Assembly (NCBI RefSeq): GCF_003710865.1
Contig: NZ_RHHO01000038.1
Coordinates: 62,001 to 126,000 of the forward strand
Direction: 5' to 3'
From: Brevibacillus borstelensis
GTDB lineage: Bacteria > Bacillota > Bacilli > Brevibacillales > Brevibacillaceae
Length of the DNA: 64,000 nucleotides
Below, piece by piece: positions 8,746 to 15,813 of this stretch. Numbering within the stretch: the first letter of the stretch is position 1; every line of letters starts with the position of its first letter. The notes below the pieces were generated by a model. That model was not told where the DNA came from and made no database searches. It was given only the letters and a program-made list of their open reading frames with translations. Both the position numbers and the translations under genes were made by a program.

Positions 8746-8759
8746 GGTAAACGCTTTCA
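8746..8759 (+). promoter_or_regulatory. Candidate CcpA cre site upstream of the TRAP operon
   Basis: GGTAAACGCTTTCA differs at one position from the cre consensus TGWAARCGNTWWCA. It ends 32 bases before the dctP start. A TATAAT-like hexamer lies ~30 bp upstream. Together these suggest carbon catabolite repression of dicarboxylate uptake. Confidence 0.55.
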
Positions 8760-8791
8760 TGGCGGAAGGAAAAAGAGTAGGGGGTATTCTT

Positions 8792-9811
8792 ATGAAAAAA
8801 AGATGGAAGGCTGCACTGGCAGGCTGTCTGTCTGTGCTGATGCTGACGGCTGCGGGCTGCGGCGGCGCAAAGACACAGGATGCATCGGCGTATACACCGG
8901 AAAAACCGTTGATCATCAAGTTTTCTCACGTTACGACGGCTGACAGCCCGAAAGGCAAGGCTGCTACCAGATTCGCCGAGCTGATGGCGGAAAAGACGGG
9001 CGGAAAAGTGAAGGTCGAGGTGTATCCGTCCTCCCAGCTCTACGGCGACAAGGACGAGATGGAAGCGCTGCAGGCGGGGAACGTTCATATCATCGCACCT
9101 TCCGCGACGAAGCTGGTCGGCTTCAATCCGGCTTTCCAAATCGTCGACATGCCGTTCCTGTTTAAAAACCACGACTCGGTGATCAAGTTCTGGGACGGAG
9201 AGCTGGGCAAAAAGCTGCTGGGCTCGCTGGAGAGCAAAAACATGCTGGGCCTGGCCATGTGGGAAAACGGGTTTAAGGTGTTTACCGCAAACAAGCCGCT
9301 GGCAAAGCCTGAGGACTTCAAAGGCCTGAAATTCCGGACGCAGGCAGGAAAGGTACTGGAAGCGCAGTTTAAAGCGCTCGGTTCCGGTGCAGCAACCATT
9401 CCTTTCGGTGAAACCTATACCGCCCTGCAGCAGGGAACCGTTGACGGCCAGGAAAACACCTGGAACAACATCGACACGCAAAAATACGTGGAAGTGCAGA
9501 AACATCTGCTCGTCTCCAACCACGGACGCCTCGACTACATCGTCCTGACAAACAAAAAATGGTACAGCGAGCTGCCGGAAGAGTTCCGCAAGGCGTTTGA
9601 CGAATCCATGGCCGAAGCGACAAAATACGAGCGCGAGCTGGCTGTGCAGCTGGATAAAGAATCGGAGAACAACCTGAGAAACTCCGGCATGACGGTTGTC
9701 GAGCTGAGCGAGTCCGAGCGCGAGGCATTCGTAAAGCTGATGGAGCCGGTTTACAGCGAGTTTGCCGAGACGGTCGGAAAAGAGATCATCGACGGAGCCA
9801 GAAAGCTGTAA
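8792..9811 (+). CDS. dctP: TRAP transporter solute-binding protein DctP (C4-dicarboxylate type)
   Basis: A 339-residue lipoprotein (lipobox AAGC, Cys23) that captures carboxylates outside the membrane for a TRAP importer. The mature part is a typical DctP fold: IIKFSHVTTADSPKGKAA near the N-terminus, MPFLFKN, then the conserved FKGLKFRTQAGKVLEAQFKALG with the substrate-carboxylate arginine, and GQENTWNNI. The ATG at 8792 is chosen because it follows AGTAGGGGG and opens the signal peptide; in-frame codons further upstream overlap the previous terminator. Followed by dctQ and dctM. The ligand is probably a C4-dicarboxylate, supported by nearby dctB-dctS-dctR. Confidence 0.9.
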   Translation: MKKRWKAALAGCLSVLMLTAAGCGGAKTQDASAYTPEKPLIIKFSHVTTADSPKGKAATRFAELMAEKTGGKVKVEVYPSSQLYGDKDEMEALQAGNVHIIAPSATKLVGFNPAFQIVDMPFLFKNHDSVIKFWDGELGKKLLGSLESKNMLGLAMWENGFKVFTANKPLAKPEDFKGLKFRTQAGKVLEAQFKALGSGAATIPFGETYTALQQGTVDGQENTWNNIDTQKYVEVQKHLLVSNHGRLDYIVLTNKKWYSELPEEFRKAFDESMAEATKYERELAVQLDKESENNLRNSGMTVVELSESEREAFVKLMEPVYSEFAETVGKEIIDGARKL

Positions 9812-9834
9812 TTCAGGGGAAAATGGAAAGCCAG

Positions 9835-9870
9835 GAAAGGCACCTGCCTAAAGGGAGCAAGGTGCCTTTC
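9835..9870 (+). promoter_or_regulatory. Intercistronic hairpin between dctP and dctQ
   Basis: GAAAGGCACCT (9835-9845) pairs perfectly with AGGTGCCTTTC (9860-9870). Only a weak T-rich tail follows, so it may be a leaky terminator or a 3'-end stabiliser that leaves the binding protein in excess over the membrane subunits. Confidence 0.65.
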
Positions 9871-9903
9871 TCTTCCAACCAATGACCGGGGGAGGTAGAT
9901 ACA

Positions 9904-10395
9904 ATGTCAAAATGGCGGGAGCGATATGCCACTTTCGAGGATTACCTTGCAGGGACACTGATTGTCATCGGTGTATCGCTGATCTTTTACGGAGTAGTTT
10001 GCCGGTATGTGTTTAACAGTCCCAAAGCGTGGATCGATGAAATCTCCACCTACTTTGTTGTCTGGGGAGCCTTGACAGGGTTTGCTGTCGCGCTCCGGGA
10101 CGGCCATCACATCCAGGTCGACATTGTGTACGACCGCGTTTCTCCAGCCTTGCGAAAGGCGTTTGACGTGTTTTCAAATGCGCTTGGTGCCCTCTTTTGC
10201 CTTTGTTTTATCTTTTTTGGAGGAAAGCTGCTTTCGCTGTACTGGGTCACGCAGCAGCAATCGACTGACGTCGGAATTTATCTGTGGATCGTCTATCTCG
10301 TCATTCCGTTGAGCGGACTGATGCTCGGCTATCGCTTCGTGGAAAAACTCTTGGCCAGTCTGAAAAAAGAGGTGAAGATTGAGTGGAATGGATAG
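9904..10395 (+). CDS. dctQ: TRAP transporter small membrane subunit DctQ
   Basis: A 163-residue protein with four predicted membrane helices, including YLAGTLIVIGVSLIFYGVVCRYVF and a VWGALTGFAVALRDGHHIQVDI region typical of DctQ subunits. It forms the accessory half of the TRAP permease with DctM. It starts at ATG after GGGGGAGGTAG. The end overlaps the start of dctM by 13 bases, so the two are probably coupled in translation. Confidence 0.9.
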   Translation: MSKWRERYATFEDYLAGTLIVIGVSLIFYGVVCRYVFNSPKAWIDEISTYFVVWGALTGFAVALRDGHHIQVDIVYDRVSPALRKAFDVFSNALGALFCLCFIFFGGKLLSLYWVTQQQSTDVGIYLWIVYLVIPLSGLMLGYRFVEKLLASLKKEVKIEWNG

Positions 10396-11657
10396 TATTT
10401 ATCCTCTTTTTCCTGCTCCTGCTGCTGAGGGTGCCGGTCGCGATCGCCCTTGTTTTTTCCGCTTCGCTGGCGCTGCTGGACAGCGGCTTTAATCTGGATG
10501 TTCTGCCCCAGAAGATGTTCTCGGCACTGAATGTGGCGACTCTGATGGCGATTCCCGGGTTTATCCTGGCCGGGGTGCTGATGTCGCGCGGGGGGATTTC
10601 AAAAGCGTTGATCGATGCGCTGCGGGCATGGGTAGGCCATTATTCCGGCGGCTTGTCCGTCGTGACGATCCTGGCGTGCGCAGTGTTTGCCGCGATTTCC
10701 GGCTCCAGCCCGGCGACAGCTGCCGCCATCGGGGCGATCATGATCCCCGGGATGGTGGCAGCAGGCTACAGCAAGCGGTATTCGATGGGCCTCGTTGCCG
10801 CAGCCGGAACGCTTGGCATATTGATTCCGCCGTCGATTCCGCTGATCGTCTACGGGACTGTAGCGGAGGAATCGATCGGAAAGCTGTTTATGGCCGGTTT
10901 TGTGCCCGGACTGTTTTTGACTTTAGTACTGGTCATTGCCGCAATCATTTACGCGAAGGTGAAAAATTTTGGCCGTCTCCCCAAAGCGAGCTGGGAGGAG
11001 CGGATCAAGCTGAGCATAAGGGCGCTGCCTGCCGCCTTCCTGCCCTTTTTGATTCTCGGCACGATCTACATGGGCGTGGCCACTCCGACGGAAGCCTCTG
11101 TTGTCGCGTGTGTCTACTCCCTGATCATGGCGGTGTTCGTCTACCGCCAGATTTCCTGGAAGGACACGCAAGCCATCCTGCGGGAAACGGTGAATACGAG
11201 CGCGATGATCTTTTTCATCATCGCGGGCGCTACCGTGTTTGGCCTGTACCTGACCAACGCCCAGGTGCCGCAGGATATTGCGGCATGGATCATGGAGGGC
11301 GACGTCAACAAGTGGACATTCTTGATTGCATGCAACATCCTGTTCTTTATCATGGGGATGTTCCTTGAGCCGACATCGATTATTTTGATTACGCTGCCGA
11401 TCTTCCTGCCGATCCTGCAGTTGCTTGGCATCGACGTCATTCATTTTGCCATTATCATGACGGTAAACATGGAGCTTGGCATGATCACGCCGCCGGTCGG
11501 ACTCAACCTGTTCGTGGTGAGCGGCATCACCAGGGAAAAGCTCGAGGAAGTGGTAAAGGGCGTTATGCCTTTCATTGCCCTGATGGTGCTGGTACTGGTC
11601 ATCATTATCATTTGGCCGTCCCTGTCGCTGTGGCTGCCGGTCCAGATGGCGAACTGA
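10383..11657 (+). CDS. dctM: TRAP transporter large membrane subunit DctM
   Basis: A 424-residue permease subunit that performs Na+-driven carboxylate import together with DctQ and DctP. It has about 12 hydrophobic segments and DctM signatures: ALNVATLMAIPGFILAG, the GSSPATAAAIGAIMIPGM loop, GILIPPSIPLIVYG and MTVNMELGMITPPVGLNLF near the C-terminus. The GTG start is inside dctQ, with AGAGGTGAAG upstream. Length is standard for the family. Confidence 0.93.
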   Translation: MEWIVFILFFLLLLLRVPVAIALVFSASLALLDSGFNLDVLPQKMFSALNVATLMAIPGFILAGVLMSRGGISKALIDALRAWVGHYSGGLSVVTILACAVFAAISGSSPATAAAIGAIMIPGMVAAGYSKRYSMGLVAAAGTLGILIPPSIPLIVYGTVAEESIGKLFMAGFVPGLFLTLVLVIAAIIYAKVKNFGRLPKASWEERIKLSIRALPAAFLPFLILGTIYMGVATPTEASVVACVYSLIMAVFVYRQISWKDTQAILRETVNTSAMIFFIIAGATVFGLYLTNAQVPQDIAAWIMEGDVNKWTFLIACNILFFIMGMFLEPTSIILITLPIFLPILQLLGIDVIHFAIIMTVNMELGMITPPVGLNLFVVSGITREKLEEVVKGVMPFIALMVLVLVIIIIWPSLSLWLPVQMAN

Positions 11658-11812
11658 AGCTCTTGTCAAAAAAAGGAGAATCGAAGAGAGAGAACGAGAA
11701 AAACAGTCCCCAAGCGATGAGATGCTGCATCTTTCTCTCCCAGCAGAAAAAAGGGTGTTTGCTCACAAATCTCCTGTCTGCTATTCTTTAAAGCAAATCA
11801 AACATGCAAGCA
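11658..11812 (+). other. Intergenic stretch upstream of the riboswitch
   Basis: No gene is seen. It should contain the dctM transcript end and the promoter of the guanidine-responsive transcript, but neither is clear-cut. Confidence 0.4.
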
Positions 11813-11905
11813 TTGTTTTCTAGGGTTCCGCAGCGAATCGCTGGTCTGGTCCGAGAGAAAACACACAGCGCTTCGCTGTGACACGGAGGGACAAAAGCCC
11901 GGGAG
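11813..11905 (+). promoter_or_regulatory. Guanidine-I riboswitch (ykkC-yxkD aptamer)
   Basis: The conserved blocks of the ykkC class occur in order: TCTAGGGTTCCG, then GGTCCGAGAGAAAAC, then ACACGGAGGGACAAAAGCCCGGGAG. The variable arm between them is the hairpin ACAGCGCTTCGCTGTG. A terminator follows that shares the CCGGG strand with the aptamer, and the downstream genes are SMR exporters, the classic target of this riboswitch. The expected logic is that guanidinium stabilises the aptamer, prevents the terminator and turns expression on. Confidence 0.92.
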
Positions 11906-11941
11906 TATCGTTATGAATTGACGATATGCCCGGTTTTTTTT
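11899..11941 (+). terminator. Riboswitch-controlled terminator
   Basis: CCGGG (11899-11903) pairs with CCCGG (11929-11933) and ATCGT pairs with ACGAT inside it, followed by eight T. The 5' strand is part of the aptamer, so the two structures compete. Confidence 0.85.
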
Positions 11942-11992
11942 GTTTGCGCAAGGTCCGAGCGCTGAAAGCTGCATGTGAGGAGGGGAAGATGA

Positions 11993-12340
11993 GTGAATCG
12001 AGAGTGGACAAAGGTATTTTTTGCGGCATTTTTTGAGGTATTCTGGGTGATTGGCTTGAAGCATGCGTACAACGCCTGGACGTGGCTGGGAACGGCCGTC
12101 GCCATCTACATCAGCTTTTACATGATGATCATGGCGGGGAAAAAGCTGCCCGTAGGGACGGTTTACGCCGTGTTCGTCGGATTGGGTACAGCAGGCACCG
12201 TGTTTGCCGAGATCGCCTTCTTTGGCGAGCCGTTTAAGTGGGCAAAGATATTGCTGATTTTGCTGCTGCTGGCCGGTGTCGTAGGACTCAAGCTGGTCAC
12301 CGATGACAAAAAGCGGCAACAGGAAGGAGCTGAGTCCTGA
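11993..12340 (+). CDS. SMR-family guanidinium exporter subunit (YkkC-like)
   Basis: A 115-residue, four-helix small multidrug resistance protein. The family's essential membrane glutamate is Glu15 ([15 protein letters not shown]), followed by the [30 protein letters not shown] segment conserved in this branch. It starts at GTG with AGGAGGGG 8 bases before; the nearby ATG is out of frame. It sits right behind the guanidine riboswitch and overlaps a second SMR gene by one base, so the pair probably forms a heterodimeric guanidinium/H+ antiporter in the cell membrane. Confidence 0.9.
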   Translation: MNREWTKVFFAAFFEVFWVIGLKHAYNAWTWLGTAVAIYISFYMMIMAGKKLPVGTVYAVFVGLGTAGTVFAEIAFFGEPFKWAKILLILLLLAGVVGLKLVTDDKKRQQEGAES

Positions 12341-12654
12341 TGGCATGGGTTTTTCTTGTATTGGCAGGCATCTTTGAAATGATCGGGGTGGCCATGATCA
12401 ATAAAATGCACCGCGACCGAAATTGGCTGTCTACCGTCTACATGCTTCTCGGGTTTGGCGCCAGCTTTCTGTTTTTGTCTCTGGCCATGAAGACGTTGCC
12501 GATGGGGACTGCGTACGCAGTTTGGACCGGCATCGGAGCATCGGGCGGGGCCATCCTGGGCATGCTCCTTTATGGGGAGTCGAAAGACTGGCGGCGCATC
12601 CTGTTCATTTGCATGGTGCTGGGGGCCGCAATTGGACTCAAGGCGATTTCGTAA
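12340..12654 (+). CDS. SMR-family guanidinium exporter subunit (YkkD-like)
   Basis: A 104-residue four-helix SMR protein with Glu13 (LAGIFEMIGVAMI) and the W-TGIGASGGAILGMLLYGE segment typical of Gdx/YkkD-type subunits. TGATG overlap with the preceding SMR gene means coupled translation and probable obligate pairing in inverted topology. Expression should follow the upstream guanidine riboswitch. Confidence 0.9.
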   Translation: MAWVFLVLAGIFEMIGVAMINKMHRDRNWLSTVYMLLGFGASFLFLSLAMKTLPMGTAYAVWTGIGASGGAILGMLLYGESKDWRRILFICMVLGAAIGLKAIS

Positions 12655-12748
12655 ATCGCTGACAGCCTCAATCTCATCCACAAACACGGATACAGACAGT
12701 CACGACGGCGGATTGACGGTCAAGGCAAGATTTTTCAGACAAACAGCA

Positions 12749-12777
12749 TCGACAAAATTCCGCATATTCCCTATAAT
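12749..12777 (+). promoter_or_regulatory. SigmaA-type promoter
   Basis: TCGACA, 17-bp spacer, TATAAT, ending 32 bases before the glycosyltransferase start. Confidence 0.6.
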
Positions 12778-12809
12778 GAACGGAAAAGACAGTCCCTATT
12801 TTGTAGGAG

Positions 12810-13778
12810 ATGGTGACGATTTATTACGTACTTTCTTTCTTGATTTCATTTGTGATCGTGTACTTGTTGATTCCGCCGCTGGGGAAATTGGCTTTCCGGC
12901 TCGATTTTGTGGACAAGCCGCGAAAGGATGTCGAGCGAAAAATTCATCGGGAGCCGATCCCGCTTACGGCCAGCTACGCGATTTATATCGGGTTTGCCGT
13001 GCCTTATGTGCTGTTTTCGGACGAAACCTTGGTTCAGACGATTGCCGTACTCGCGGGCGGCCTGCTGCTTCTGATCATTGGAACGGTTGACGATTGGTAC
13101 AAGACGCAGGGCAAAGACTTCTCTGCTTTGCCAAAGCTGATTGTCCAGCTGTCAGCGGCTGTGCTTGTCTACGCGTCCGGCATTGCCTTTACAGGATTTT
13201 ACAATCCGCTCAGTGGTGAGTACGTGCTGCTTCCGGTTTGGTTACAGTTTATTTTGACCATCCTCTGGATTTTTGGGGTGACGACGGTCATCAACTTCTC
13301 GGACGGCATGGATGGACTCGCCGGAGGGCTTTCCGCCATATCGGCCGGAACGCTGTTTATTGTGGCTCTGGTAAAAGGACAAAACACCTCCGCCATCATG
13401 GCTATCGTTCTGGTCGGAGTGGCAGTCGCCTACCTGCGCTACAACAAGCCGCCAGCCAAGGTGTTTATGGGGGATGCGGGAGCGACGTTTCTCGGGTTTA
13501 TCCTCGGGGTCATCGCTTTGGATGGAGCCTTTAAGCAGGCGACGGTCCTCTCCTTGTTTATCCCGATCCTGGCGCTGGGAGTGCCGATTTTTGACAATCT
13601 GTTCGTGGTCACCAAGCGTTTTTTGCAAGGCAAGCCGATTTATCAAGCGGATGCCAGTCAGGCGCATTACCGCTTGCTGCGGACAGGGATGAATCAAAAA
13701 CAGGTAGTGGCCTTTCTTTGCCTGATCAGTGTTTGCTTCAGCTTGACATCGATCATATTGCTGCTGCTGCAGGTATAA
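12810..13778 (+). CDS. Undecaprenyl-phosphate GlcNAc-1-phosphate transferase (TagO/WecA/MraY family)
   Basis: A 322-residue membrane enzyme with ~10 helices that transfers a sugar-1-phosphate from a UDP-sugar to undecaprenyl phosphate, starting teichoic acid or other envelope glycopolymers. Motifs are DFVDKPRKDVERKIH, a DDWY metal-binding pair, NFSDGMDGLAGG, KVFMGDAGATFLGF and the SQAHYRLLRTG histidine loop, a pattern nearer TagO/WecA than MraY. ATG 12810 lies very close to the GGAG site; GTG 12813 is an alternative. A clear promoter precedes it and a terminator follows, so it is monocistronic. Confidence 0.88.
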   Translation: MVTIYYVLSFLISFVIVYLLIPPLGKLAFRLDFVDKPRKDVERKIHREPIPLTASYAIYIGFAVPYVLFSDETLVQTIAVLAGGLLLLIIGTVDDWYKTQGKDFSALPKLIVQLSAAVLVYASGIAFTGFYNPLSGEYVLLPVWLQFILTILWIFGVTTVINFSDGMDGLAGGLSAISAGTLFIVALVKGQNTSAIMAIVLVGVAVAYLRYNKPPAKVFMGDAGATFLGFILGVIALDGAFKQATVLSLFIPILALGVPIFDNLFVVTKRFLQGKPIYQADASQAHYRLLRTGMNQKQVVAFLCLISVCFSLTSIILLLLQV

Positions 13779-13803
13779 AAGCGCGGCGCTCGCAACGGAC
13801 GGG

Positions 13804-13839
13804 GAGCAGAATCATGCAGACGATTCTGCTCTTTGTTTT
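13804..13839 (+). terminator. Rho-independent terminator
   Basis: GAGCAGAATC pairs with GATTCTGCTC around an eight-base loop, followed by a T-rich tail. Confidence 0.85.
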
Positions 13840-13878
13840 GTTATGAGATGGCCATCAACAATTTTTAATAGAAGAACA

Positions 13879-13907
13879 TTGACATTGATTCCCATCCGTG
13901 ATAACTT
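13879..13907 (+). promoter_or_regulatory. Promoter for the bmrCD leader
   Basis: TTGACA, 17-bp spacer, TAACTT. The start point would be near 13914, giving a ~150-nt leader before bmrC. Confidence 0.55.
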
Positions 13908-13942
13908 ACTCATGTGACAAAAAATTCCTTTCCGTTTGTTAT

Positions 13943-14030
13943 GCGCAGGTCACGGCCTATCGTGGCGTGCGCTTTTCTCGTTTTCAGACAAAGCACATTG
14001 CGGTGGCGTGGTGTGCTTTTTTGTTTTTTG
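13943..14030 (+). promoter_or_regulatory. Candidate attenuator: two tandem terminator hairpins in the bmrCD leader
   Basis: First hairpin: GCGCAGGTCACG with CGTGGCGTGCGC (two mismatched positions), then TTTTCTCGTTTT. Second: AAAGCACA (13990-13997) with TGTGCTTT (14012-14019), then a long T-run. Both lie between the promoter and bmrC. The Bacillus bmrCD operon is controlled by ribosome-mediated attenuation through a leader peptide. A frame opening at GTG 13914 crosses both hairpins but lacks a good ribosome site, so the exact mechanism here is open. Confidence 0.55.
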
Positions 14031-14061
14031 ACGCAGGACCAAAGAGAGGGGAGTGAAAAGC

Positions 14062-15813
14062 ATGATCACGGTTATGCAAAAGCTCGGATGGTTTTTCAAG
14101 CAGGAATGGAAACGGTACACGCTTGCCATTTCGCTGCTCGTGATCACCAGCATTCTGGAGGTGGTTCCGCCCATGCTGGTGGGCAAGTCGATTGACTCGA
14201 TTCAGCTCGGGGCGCTGACGTGGGCGGGGGTGACGCAAACGCTGCTGCTGCTCCTGGGCATTACCATCGTTACATACTGGATGAACTACGTGTGGTTTTA
14301 CAAGCTGTTTGGAGGGGCGGTTACCATTGAGCGGCTGATGCGTTCACGGCTGATGCGGCACTTTTTGAAGATGACGCCCACTTTTTTTGAACGAAACCGA
14401 ACGGGCGACCTGATGGCCCGCGCCACGAACGATCTGCAGGCAGTAGCGCAAACGGCCGGCATCGGGATTTTGACCTTGTTCGATTCCACCATTTGGATGG
14501 CGACGCTGCTCGTGACGATGGTCGCGTTCATTTCCTGGAAGCTGACGCTCGCTGCGATCCTGCCGCTGCCCATCATGGCGGTTTTGATCAGAATGTACGG
14601 CAAATGGATTCACTCGCGGTTTACGGCCGCTCAAAATGCGTTCGGCGAGATGAACGATGGTGTGCTGGAGACGATTTCGGGCATCCGGGTGATCCGTGCG
14701 TACGTCCAGGAGAGGGCGGCGGAGCGGCATTTCGCCGACGTCACAGGGGATGTTCTCCAAAAGAACCTGGCTGTCATCCGCATCGATGCGCTGTTTGAAC
14801 CGACGATCAAAATACTGGTCGGCGTCAGCTACATGATCGGACTCGGCTACGGGGCACATCTCGTGTTTCATAATGAGCTGACAATCGGCGGGCTCGTTTC
14901 CTTCAACGTCTATCTGGGGATGCTGATCTGGCCGATGTTCGCGATCGGCGAATTGATCAACATCATGCAGCGGGGAAATGCCTCGCTCGACCGGGTAAAC
15001 GAGACACTCAGCTACCAGCCTGATGTTCCCGAACCGACAGAGACGATACCGCTCGAGGCACCCGGACAGATTGCGTTTCACAACGTAACATTTCGTTATC
15101 CGACCTCGACTGTCGACAATTTGCAGCAGATCAGCTTCACGCTGGAGAGAGGGCAAACGCTGGGGATTGTCGGGCGAACAGGAAGCGGCAAAACAACGCT
15201 GGTCAAGCAGCTATTGCGCGAATATCCGCCTGGAGAAGGCAGCATCACAATCTCCGGGGTTCCGTTGGAGAAAATCGACATGGACCAGCTGAAATCATGG
15301 TACGGCTATGTCCCTCAGGAGCAGTTTTTGTTCTCGAGATCCGTAAAGAACAATATTTTGCTGGGCAACAGCGATGCGAGCGAGGAGGAGTTTGCCTATG
15401 CCCTGGCTGCTTCCGCATTCCAAAAGGATTTGCAGTACCTGCCCAAAGGAGTGGAAACGCTGGTCGGGGAAAAAGGCGTAGCGCTTTCCGGCGGCCAGAA
15501 ACAGCGCGTTTCGATTGCCCGGGCACTCATTTCCGACCCGCACATCCTCATTCTGGACGATGCGATGTCGGCGGTCGACGGGCGCACAGAGGCGGAAATC
15601 ATCGCCAATATCCGCAAGGCCAGAGCTGGCAAAACCACGCTGATTACGACACACCGGTTCTCGGCTGTACAGCATGCGGACCACATTTTGGTACTGGATG
15701 AAGGACGTGTCATCGAGGAAGGAACACATGATCAGCTCATGGCGTTGGGCGGCTGGTACAAGGAACAGTTCACACGCCAGCAGGTAGAAGAAAAACTGAC
15801 AGGGAGCAGGTGA
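14062..15813 (+). CDS. bmrC: Heterodimeric multidrug ABC exporter subunit BmrC (YheI)
   Basis: A 583-residue half-transporter with N-terminal six-helix ABC transmembrane domain (about residues 15-310) and a C-terminal ATPase (about 330-575). Walker A is GRTGSGKTT, signature ALSGGQKQR, Walker B ILILDDAMSAVD. The Walker B is followed by D, not the catalytic E, so this ATP site is degenerate, as in BmrC and other heterodimeric exporters. Sequence pattern and length closely follow Bacillus YheI, including EKNRTGDLMAR-like and GELIN-MQRGNASLDRVNETLSY segments. ATG 14062 fits the GAGGGGAG site better than GTG 14053. Confidence 0.92.
   Translation: MITVMQKLGWFFKQEWKRYTLAISLLVITSILEVVPPMLVGKSIDSIQLGALTWAGVTQTLLLLLGITIVTYWMNYVWFYKLFGGAVTIERLMRSRLMRHFLKMTPTFFERNRTGDLMARATNDLQAVAQTAGIGILTLFDSTIWMATLLVTMVAFISWKLTLAAILPLPIMAVLIRMYGKWIHSRFTAAQNAFGEMNDGVLETISGIRVIRAYVQERAAERHFADVTGDVLQKNLAVIRIDALFEPTIKILVGVSYMIGLGYGAHLVFHNELTIGGLVSFNVYLGMLIWPMFAIGELINIMQRGNASLDRVNETLSYQPDVPEPTETIPLEAPGQIAFHNVTFRYPTSTVDNLQQISFTLERGQTLGIVGRTGSGKTTLVKQLLREYPPGEGSITISGVPLEKIDMDQLKSWYGYVPQEQFLFSRSVKNNILLGNSDASEEEFAYALAASAFQKDLQYLPKGVETLVGEKGVALSGGQKQRVSIARALISDPHILILDDAMSAVDGRTEAEIIANIRKARAGKTTLITTHRFSAVQHADHILVLDEGRVIEEGTHDQLMALGGWYKEQFTRQQVEEKLTGSR

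Noticed and set aside
8564..8791. A 76-residue N-terminal extension of DctP
   Set aside because: It would start inside the preceding terminator and bury the lipoprotein signal peptide, and it crosses the cre site.
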